From Novosphingobium percolationis (GTDB taxonomy: Bacteria; Pseudomonadota; Alphaproteobacteria; Sphingomonadales; Sphingomonadaceae): DNA of 64,000 nucleotides. The notes under the pieces were generated by a model, which saw only the letters and a list, made by a program, of their open reading frames with translations, was not told the DNA's origin and did not search any database. Below, piece after piece: positions 34,228-41,500 of this stretch. The stretch spans positions 186,001 to 250,000 of the forward strand of contig NZ_JAILYM010000006.1 of assembly GCF_020179425.1 (NCBI RefSeq). The letters run 5' to 3'. Position 1 is the stretch's first letter, and every line of letters begins with the position of its first letter. Position numbers and translations under genes: made by a program.

Positions 34228-34863
34228 TTAGTCGAACGGGATCGCCAACCCCGGATCGGCCTTGGCCAGCGCCGCCCGCGCCTTGGTGGTGTCCAGCACC
34301 CGCTGGATATAGGCGCGGATGTTCGGAAAGGCCGACAGGTCCTTCGCCACGAACAGACGGCCCGTGGTCAGCGTGAAGAAGTTCATCATGTCGGCGGCGG
34401 TGAACGCATCGCCCGCCAGATAGGGCACTTCGCCCAGCCGCTTTTCCAGCGAGGTCCAGGCATTGTCGCCCCGCGCGGTCAGCATCGCCACGGCGGCACG
34501 ATCGACGCCCAGGATCTGGATGATGATCTCCACCAGCATGGCGGGCTGGACGGTGCCGGCGGCATAGTGGAACCAGTATAGGTAGTCGGCATAATTGGGC
34601 GCGTCGGGCGCCACTGTCAGCCGTCCTTTGCCGTACTTGCCCAGGATGTATTCGAACACCGCCGCGCTTTCCGCCAGCGTCACGTCGCCGTCCTGAATCG
34701 TCGGTGCGGTGCCCGCCGGATGCAGCGCCTTGTAGGCTTCGGGCGCGAGGCGGGTGACGGGATCGCGTTCGTAGAATTTCAGCTCGTAGTCGAGCCCCAG
34801 CTCCTCGCACAGCCAGACCACCTTGTCAGATTGGCTCACGCCCAGATGATGTACGGTAAGCAT
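34228..34863 (-). CDS. Glutathione S-transferase family protein
   Basis: 211 residues. An N-terminal thioredoxin-like domain begins MLTVHHLGVSQSDKVVWLCE, with a Ser near residue 10 as the likely thiol-activating residue, then HPAGTAPTIQDGDVTLAESA (the cis-Pro and the Glu/Ser glutathione contacts). The C-terminal helical domain includes YLAGDAFTAADMMNFFTLTT with the conserved N-capping box Asp. The substrate is unknown. It is downstream of an SDR gene in the same direction. Glutathione-dependent detoxification or ether/thioester cleavage is possible. Confidence 0.88.
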   Translation of the reverse strand: MLTVHHLGVSQSDKVVWLCEELGLDYELKFYERDPVTRLAPEAYKALHPAGTAPTIQDGDVTLAESAAVFEYILGKYGKGRLTVAPDAPNYADYLYWFHYAAGTVQPAMLVEIIIQILGVDRAAVAMLTARGDNAWTSLEKRLGEVPYLAGDAFTAADMMNFFTLTTGRLFVAKDLSAFPNIRAYIQRVLDTTKARAALAKADPGLAIPFD

Positions 34864-34898
34864 CGGTCCATGTCCCTTTTCGGCCGCTCGGGTGCGGC

Positions 34899-34933
34899 TA
34901 GGTGTCGTTCAGGTCGCTTTAGGTGTCGTTCAG
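34899..34933. repeat. 14-bp direct repeat behind the SDR gene
   Basis: TAGGTGTCGTTCAG occurs at 34899-34912 and 34920-34933, a 21-base period. The second copy covers the SDR stop codon. It looks like a small tandem duplication of the gene's 3' end. Confidence 0.6.
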
Positions 34934-35685
34934 TGCATGCCGCCATCGCAGCGGATGATCGCTCCGGAAACGAAGCTCGATGCCTCGCTCGCCAGCCATA
35001 GCGCGGTGCCGACGATCTCCTCCGGGCGGCCTGGCCGCTGCAGCGCATTGTCGGACGTCTCTCGCATTTCCTCGGGCCATGCCTTTGAAATGTCAGTCAG
35101 AAATGGCCCCGCGCTGATCGCGTTGACGCGCACCTTTGGACCATAGCCATGCGCCAGCGACACGGTCATCGCATTGAGCGCGGCCTTGGCGCCGCCATAG
35201 GGAATGGTGTTCGGCGCAGGCACCAGCGCCCCGCTCGAAGACGTGGCAATGATCACCCCGCCGGCGCCCTGATTCATGCGGTGCGCCACCTCGGCGCAGA
35301 GCCGGAAGGGGCCCTTGAAGTTAAGGTTCATGACGCTGTCGAACAGGGCTTCGGTCACTTCGTGCGCCGGTACTGCGGGGGACATCCCCGCATTGGCCAC
35401 TAGGATGTCGATCCGCCCGAACACGGCATAAGCCTTTTCGATCAATGCGTTGACATCGTTCCAGCGCCCGGCGTGAACCGAAATGGCGGCGGCGCGACGG
35501 CCCTTGGCGCGGATTTCGTCGGCCACTTCCTCGCAGGCTTCGATCTTGCGGCTGGCGACGATCACGTCGGCCCCGGCATCGGCAAAGGCCAGCGCCATCT
35601 GGCGCCCCAGCCCGCGCGATCCGCCGGTGATCAGGGCCACCTTGCCCGACAGGTCGAACAGGCCTGGATGCGAAATTTCGACCAT
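34930..35685 (-). CDS. Short-chain dehydrogenase/reductase
   Basis: 251 residues. The cofactor motif is ALITGGSRGLGRQMALAFAD with SRKIEACEEVADEIRAK after it, favouring NADP(H). It also has the NAG element VANAGMSP, active-site Ser in VIIATSSSGALVPAP, the Y-x3-K pair in TIPYGGAKAALNAMTV, and the C-terminal VSGAIIRCDGGMH typical of classical SDRs. It oxidises or reduces an alcohol/ketone. It is divergent from two enoyl-CoA hydratase genes, consistent with a 3-hydroxyacyl-type step, but the substrate cannot be read. Confidence 0.92.
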   Translation of the reverse strand: MVEISHPGLFDLSGKVALITGGSRGLGRQMALAFADAGADVIVASRKIEACEEVADEIRAKGRRAAAISVHAGRWNDVNALIEKAYAVFGRIDILVANAGMSPAVPAHEVTEALFDSVMNLNFKGPFRLCAEVAHRMNQGAGGVIIATSSSGALVPAPNTIPYGGAKAALNAMTVSLAHGYGPKVRVNAISAGPFLTDISKAWPEEMRETSDNALQRPGRPEEIVGTALWLASEASSFVSGAIIRCDGGMH

Positions 35686-35815
35686 ATTTCAATCACTCCC
35701 CCGCTGGCTCGCGTCCGTCGAGGGGCGGCCAATTCATTACTTGCTTGAACAACTACCCTCTGCTGTGATGCGCATCAAGCCGCCATCGAAAAGGGCAGCA
35801 GGAGAGGATGCCATC

Positions 35816-36613
35816 ATGGCAACAGTCATCACCGAAACGCTGGGTGCGCTCGCGCTGATCCGGCTCAACCGCCCCGATGTGCTCAACGCGATCGACTATC
35901 AGATGCTCGCCGCGATCGGGGAAGGATGCGCCCGCGCGGTTGCCGATCCTGCGGTCCATGCCATTGGAATCATTGGGGAAGGGCGCGGGTTCTGCGCTGG
36001 GCTCGACATGGCGCTGCTCGCCGCCCATGCCGACGAAGGCCGCCTCCACGAACCCGGCAGCGCCCCGCCGCCGCCGCTGTTCGGCTTCCTGCGCGATGTG
36101 CCAAAGCCCGTGATCGCGCTGGTCAACGGCCCGGCGGCGGGCGGTGGCTTCATCCTGACGATGATGGCGGACTTGCGCTTTGCCAGCACCGCCGCGGCCT
36201 TCACCACGAGCTTTACCCGCCGGGGCCTTGTCGCGGAACATCAGGCAAGTTGGCTTTTGCCCCGCATCATCGGCCTTGGCCGCGCCACCGACCTGATGAT
36301 CTCAGGCCGCAAGATCGATGCCGAGGAAGCCTATCGCATGGGCTATGCCGACCGGCTCGTGGCGCCCGACGCGCTGATCGAAACGGCGCGTGCCTATGCC
36401 GAAGATCTCGCGCTGCATGTTGCACCGCGTGCGGTCGCGGTGGTCAAGTCCCAGATAAACCGCGATCTTTCGCTGGACGAGGACGCGGCCTGGGCCAAAT
36501 CGGCCGAACAGATCAGCGCCTCGCTCGGCCACCCCGACGCCACCGAAGGCGCGCTGTCGTTCGTGGAACGGCGCAAGCCGCGCTTCACTCCCTTTGCCGG
36601 AGACCCCGCATGA
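35816..36613 (+). CDS. Enoyl-CoA hydratase/isomerase family protein
   Basis: 265 residues, MATVITETLGALALIRLNRP, with GGAGAGG at 35801-35807. Crotonase motifs: IGIIGEGRGFCAGLDMALLA and KPVIALVNGPAAGGGFILTM. The second motif carries an extra GGG, and the usual catalytic Glu is replaced (TRRGLVAEHQASWLLPRIIG places a Glu later), as in some crotonase-type hydrolases. It overlaps the next hydratase by 4 bases and probably works with it and the divergent SDR. Confidence 0.85.
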   Translation: MATVITETLGALALIRLNRPDVLNAIDYQMLAAIGEGCARAVADPAVHAIGIIGEGRGFCAGLDMALLAAHADEGRLHEPGSAPPPPLFGFLRDVPKPVIALVNGPAAGGGFILTMMADLRFASTAAAFTTSFTRRGLVAEHQASWLLPRIIGLGRATDLMISGRKIDAEEAYRMGYADRLVAPDALIETARAYAEDLALHVAPRAVAVVKSQINRDLSLDEDAAWAKSAEQISASLGHPDATEGALSFVERRKPRFTPFAGDPA

Positions 36614-37389
36614 CCGACGTCCTGTGCGAGATTGCGGGGCACGTTGCCCGCGTCACCATCAACCGCCCCGCCAACCGCAATGCCGTGCTGCCCGCCACGT
36701 GCGCGCGCGTTTACGACGCCCTGCGCGAAGTCGAACGCCACCGCGACGTGCGCGTGCTGGTGCTGCGCGGGATGGGCAAGGATTTCTGCCCCGGCGCGGA
36801 CATTCGCGGAACAGACGGTTCGGCGGAGTCGGATCCGGTTGACCCGCGAGACAACCACAAGCTCTACGACGTGACCGTGCTGCTCCACGAAATGCGCGCG
36901 GTGACGGTCGCGGCGGTCCGCGGAGGCTGCGCGGGCGCTGGCTTCGGCTGGGCGGCGGCCTGCGATTTTCGCGTGGCGAGCGATGACGTGCGATTCAACA
37001 CCGCGTTCCTCGACGTAGGCGTGGCGGGCGACATGGCGCTGCCGTGGTCGCTGCCGCGCCTGCTGGGCGCGGGCAAGGCGCGCGATCTGGCCTTCTTCCC
37101 CCGCAAGATCGAAGGGGCAGAGGCGCTGGAGATCGGCCTGATCGAACGGCTGTGGAGCGCCGATACGTTCGAGGATGAACTCGAAGCCTTCGTCGCCAAA
37201 CTCGCCGCCTCCGCGCCGCTCGCCATGGCCGCGCTCAAGAACAACTTCGTCGAGGCCGAACGCATGGGCCTGCAAAGCTATGTCACCTTCGAATCGCAGA
37301 AGCATGGCGCACTGTTTGCCAGCGAGGATCGCGCCGAAGCCTTCCGCGCCTACATCGAAAAGCGCCCTACACAGTTCCGGGGCCGCTGA
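36610..37389 (+). CDS. Enoyl-CoA hydratase/isomerase family protein
   Basis: 259 residues, MTDVLCEIAGHVARVTINRP. Crotonase motifs are VLVLRGMGKDFCPGADIRGT and AVTVAAVRGGCAGAGFGWAA. The start codon overlaps the previous stop (ATGA). The NTAFLDVGVAGDMALPWSLP stretch has Asp at a position usually held by catalytic Glu, suggesting it is not a standard hydratase. It is followed 2 bases later by a glyoxalase-fold gene, so the three rightward genes form an operon. Confidence 0.85.
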   Translation: MTDVLCEIAGHVARVTINRPANRNAVLPATCARVYDALREVERHRDVRVLVLRGMGKDFCPGADIRGTDGSAESDPVDPRDNHKLYDVTVLLHEMRAVTVAAVRGGCAGAGFGWAAACDFRVASDDVRFNTAFLDVGVAGDMALPWSLPRLLGAGKARDLAFFPRKIEGAEALEIGLIERLWSADTFEDELEAFVAKLAASAPLAMAALKNNFVEAERMGLQSYVTFESQKHGALFASEDRAEAFRAYIEKRPTQFRGR

Positions 37390-37391
37390 CG

Positions 37392-38252
37392 ATGTTCACC
37401 GCAACCGAATACCGCCTGCGCCAGGTTGCCGCCGTGGTCGGCGATCTTGCCGCCTCGGTGGCGCAAGTCGAAGCCGTGCTGGGCCTAAAGGTCGGCTACC
37501 GCGATCCGGGCGTCGCCAAGTACGGCCTCGAAAACGCGATCCTGCCGATCGGCGCGCAGTTCCTCGAACTCGTCTCGCCGACAGTGCCCGGCACATCGGC
37601 GGGGCGTTACCTCGACCGGCGTGGAGGAGACGCCGGTTACATGCTGATTTTCCAGGCTGATAGCGCCGAATCGCATCGCCAGCGGCTGGCCGAAATCGGC
37701 GTGTTCGGCATCGAGTATTGCGGCGGTGAAGCGCACGGCAGCCGCACTGCGCCCTCGCTTGATGGCGTGCACGACCCGGCGCTGTCCGCGTTCGCGCAAG
37801 TGCACCACATGACCCATTTCCATCCGCGCGACTTCACCGGCATCCTCGCCTCGATCGATTCCGCGCCCACCGTGGCTGACTGGCGCGCGCCGACCTCGGA
37901 CTGGTATCCGGCGGGCACCGATTGGCGCGGCAGCCTGACCGGCTTCTGCACGGGGTTGCACGGGGTCGATATCCAGTCTGCCGATCCTGCGGCGGCCGCA
38001 GCGCAATGGTCGCGGATGCTGGCGCTGGCCGTGGAGGCGGGCGAAACGCCCGAAATCCGCGTGTCCGACTGCACCTTGCGCTTTGTCTCCCCGATCGATG
38101 CGGATGGCACGGGCTTTGTGACGCTCCACGTGGGCGTGCGCTCGGCCGAGCAGGCACGCGCGGCGGCGGCCCAGTGCGGCGCGCTCGATGCAGCGGGCTC
38201 TGTGCGGCTGGCGGGGATGGAGATCGTGCTGGTCGAGGAACGACAGGCTTGA
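37392..38252 (+). CDS. VOC/glyoxalase-fold protein, two modules
   Basis: 286 residues, MFTATEYRLRQVAAVVGDLA. The N-terminal part is a VOC module (QVAAVVGDLAASVAQVEAVL; GAQFLELVSPTVPGTSAG). It is followed by HHMTHFHPRDFTGILASIDS and a second module with FCTGLHGVDIQSADPAAAAA. This resembles glyoxalase_3-like or methylmalonyl-CoA-epimerase-like proteins of CoA pathways. Metal ligands may be H in HHMTHFHP and E in FLELVSP. It is the last gene of the hydratase operon; its activity is unassigned. Confidence 0.72.
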   Translation: MFTATEYRLRQVAAVVGDLAASVAQVEAVLGLKVGYRDPGVAKYGLENAILPIGAQFLELVSPTVPGTSAGRYLDRRGGDAGYMLIFQADSAESHRQRLAEIGVFGIEYCGGEAHGSRTAPSLDGVHDPALSAFAQVHHMTHFHPRDFTGILASIDSAPTVADWRAPTSDWYPAGTDWRGSLTGFCTGLHGVDIQSADPAAAAAQWSRMLALAVEAGETPEIRVSDCTLRFVSPIDADGTGFVTLHVGVRSAEQARAAAAQCGALDAAGSVRLAGMEIVLVEERQA

Positions 38253-38508
38253 ATCCGGCATGTCTTCGAACGGCGGCGTTACAGCTTGTCAATATGCGAT
38301 TCTTAAGGAAGTAATTGAAAATTCTGAAATATCCGAGTTTGTCATCCATATTGCCTAAAAATTATCCCGAAACAGACGCATCTCTCGTCGGTTTTTTGCA
38401 TTTTTAAGTAACCTTACTTAACTACGCTGGCCGCCTTTCACAGCATTGTCTTCCTACGCTGTCCGACAACTGACTCGTCAGTTTTCAGACCGAGCCGGAG
38501 GGGACCAT
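38253..38508. other. AT-rich upstream region of the giant autotransporter
   Basis: 256 bases, clearly richer in A/T than the rest of the window, with no open frame. It holds a weak hairpin GACG/CGTC followed by TTTTTT near 38375-38396, perhaps the terminator of the operon before. A perfect palindrome follows at 38404. The promoter of the autotransporter must lie here. Confidence 0.5.
38404..38421. promoter_or_regulatory. Perfect inverted repeat TTAAGTAA-CC-TTACTTAA
   Basis: Eight-base arms with a 2-base spacer, 88 bases before the autotransporter start. The symmetry and size suit a homodimeric regulator (MarR- or LuxR/HTH-type). No other copy was noticed in the window. Confidence 0.6.
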
Positions 38509-41500
38509 ATGCACTGCAATTCCAACGAAATCGCGATTTCGGCCATCTTGCGTTCGTCGCAAGGACGTATCGGGCGATCGGGCCTTCACTCGGTTTCGGC
38601 CCATGCTCTGGCTTTCACGCTCATGGCCGCCGCCGTGGCGATTCCCGAGGCCGCCAAGGCTGACGGGCTGACCTGCGTGGATGGAGCCTGCGACGTGGCT
38701 GGCCCCGTCAACGGCGCGGCGGGCAATGTCGGCGGCACGGGTGGCACCGGCGCTATGGGTGGTACGGGCGGCGTCGGCGAGATCGGCGGGGCAGGTCTGA
38801 TCGGTGGAACGGGCGGCACTGGCGGCGCAGGCGGGATCGGCGGCGCAGCAGGGCTCGTCGGTGCGGTCGGCGCCGTGGGCGTCGATGGCGGGGTCGGCGC
38901 GACCGGCATCAACGGCTCCGATGGCCTTGTCGGCGAAACGGGTGCGGCGGCGGGCAATGGCGTGGCCGCAATCACGCTGAGCGACAGCGCGTTGACGGTC
39001 GCCAGCGCTGGCGTGATCACCGGCGGCGTCGGTGGTCAGGGCGGTACGGGCGGATTTGGCGGCATCGGTGGCGCCGGCGGTCTGGGCGGTGTCGGGGGCA
39101 TCGGCGGCAAGGGCGGCACGGGTGGCACCGGCGGGCGCGGCGGCGATGGGACGCTGACGGGTGACGGCGGCGTGGGCGGCCTGGGCGGTGCCGGCGGCGT
39201 GGGTGGCGCGGGTGGTGTCGGTGGCGTCGGCGGGTTGGGCGGCGTCGGCGGGCTTGGCGGTCTTGGCGGACAGGCAGGCGCAGGTGGGGCCGGCATCTTC
39301 GGTATCGGACTGGTGCTGCACAATTCGGGAACCATCACGGGTGGACGCGGCGGCGCAGCCGGTCAGGCTGGGGCCGATGGGCTTGTCGGCGCGGCTGGCC
39401 TTGTCGGCAATGCGGGCATCGTGGGGCTGGATGGTGATGGCGGCAATGGCGGCGCCGGTGGCGATGGCGCAGATGCGGCCGTGCCCGGTCTGTCGGGGGG
39501 CAACGGCGGTGCTGGTGGTAGCGGTGCCGCCGCATACGGCACCGGCAATGCCGGATTCGGCGGTGATGGCGGCAGGGGCGGTGCCGGCGCGGCGGGCGCG
39601 GCGGGCATCGACGGGCCTTCGGCTGGATTTGCCGGAAGCAATGGTGGCGCAGGCGGCAATGGCGGCTATGGCGGCGCGGGCGGTTTGGGCGGCATCGCCT
39701 TCGGATCGGGCGCGAACGGCTTTGCAGGCAATGGCGGCGCAGGCGGCGCGGGTGGTGCAGGCGGCACCGGCGGCAATGGCGCGGCGGGCGATGCCAGCTT
39801 CGTCGATGGTTCAGCGGGCGGCAATGGCGGTGCGGGCGGTCTGGCAGGCCTCGGTGGCGCGGGCGCCGTCATCGGTGCCGATGGCGTCGATGGCGATGGC
39901 GGCAACGGCGGGCAGGGCGGCGATGGCTTCGACGGTCTGTTTCCGGGGGCTGCGGGCGGGAATGGCGGTGCAGCCGGTTCGGGCGGCGCGGCCTATGGCA
40001 TCGGCAATGCGGGCTCGGGCGGTCGCGGTGGCAACGGCGGTGCGGGTGCGGCAGGGGCCATAGGGATCGACGGCCTGGCGGCCGGTTTCGCAGGTTCCGA
40101 CGGTGGCGCGGGCGGCAACGGCGGCATCGGCGGGGCAGGTGGCCTGGCAGGCCTGGCCTACGGTCTGGGCGCGAACGGCTTGGCCGGCGATGGCGGCAAT
40201 GGCGGCGCCGGTGGCGCTGGCGGCATCGGCGGCAACGGCGCGGCGGGCAATCTCGGTTTCGTCGACGGCTCGGCCGGTGGCAACGGCGGCGCGGGAGGTC
40301 TCGCGGGTATCGGCGGGACGGCAGGGGGCCTGGGCGCCGCGTCGGGTTCGGCTGGCGTGGACGGCAACGGGGGCAACGGCGGCCTGGGTGGCGATGGCTT
40401 TGCCGGTCTTCTGCCCGGAGCCGACGGCGGCAATGGCGGTGCAGGCGGCGCAGGCGGCGCGGCCTATGGCTTGGGCAACGCCGGTTCCGGTGGACACGGT
40501 GGCTTTGGTGGCGCGGGTGCGGCGGGTGCTGCTGGCATCGATGGTCTTTCGGCGGGCTTGGCCGGAACCGATGGTGGCGCGGGCGGCAACGGCGGCAACG
40601 GCGGTGCGGGCGGTCTGGCAGGCGTTGCCTTCGGCCTTGGCGCCAACGGCCTTGGCGGCAACGGTGGCGCTGGTGGAGCCGGTGGCCTCGGCGCCGATGG
40701 CGGCCATGGCGCGGCTGGCGATGCCAGCCTTGTCGACGGGAGTGCCGGCGGCAACGGTGGCGCCGGTGGACGCGCCGGGCTTGGTGGCGCTGCCGGGAGC
40801 ATCGGCGCGATCGCGGGCGCCGCTGGCGTGGACGGCAACGGCGGCAACGGCGGCCTGGGTGGCGATGGCTTTGCCGGTCTTCTGCCCGGAGCCGACGGCG
40901 GCAATGGCGGTGCAGGCGGCGCAGGCGGCGCGGCCTATGGCTTGGGCAACGCCGGTTCCGGTGGGCACGGTGGCTTTGGTGGCGCGGGCGCCGACGGCAT
41001 CAATGGTGTCGACGGCGTGCTCCCGGGGGTTTCGGGAGGCAATGGCGGTGCAGGCGGCGCGGGCGGCTTCGGTGGCACAGGCGGTCTTGCCGGTCAGGCC
41101 TTCGGCACGGGCGCAGCAGGCACGAGCGGTGACGGCGGCTTTGGCGGTAACGGCGGCAATGGCGGTGTGGGTGGCGCCGGGGCCGATGGCGGTGGCGTGT
41201 CGCTCAACGGCGGCGACGGCGGCAACGGCGGAGCCAACGGCCTGGCCGGGCTCGGTGGGGCCGCCGGCGGCCTCGGCGGCGTGGCGGGGACCAATGGTGT
41301 CGACGGCAATGCCGGTTGGGGCGGCAATGGCGGCAACGGCTATTCCGCTCTCCTGCCGGGGCAGGCCGGTGGCAATGGCGGCAATGGCGGTATTGGCGGC
41401 GATGCGGCGGGCACGGGTTTCGCGGGCGCTGGTGGCCTGGGCGGCCACGGCGGCGCTGGCGCGAACGGTCTGGCAGGCACCGATCCGCTGACGGACGGTA

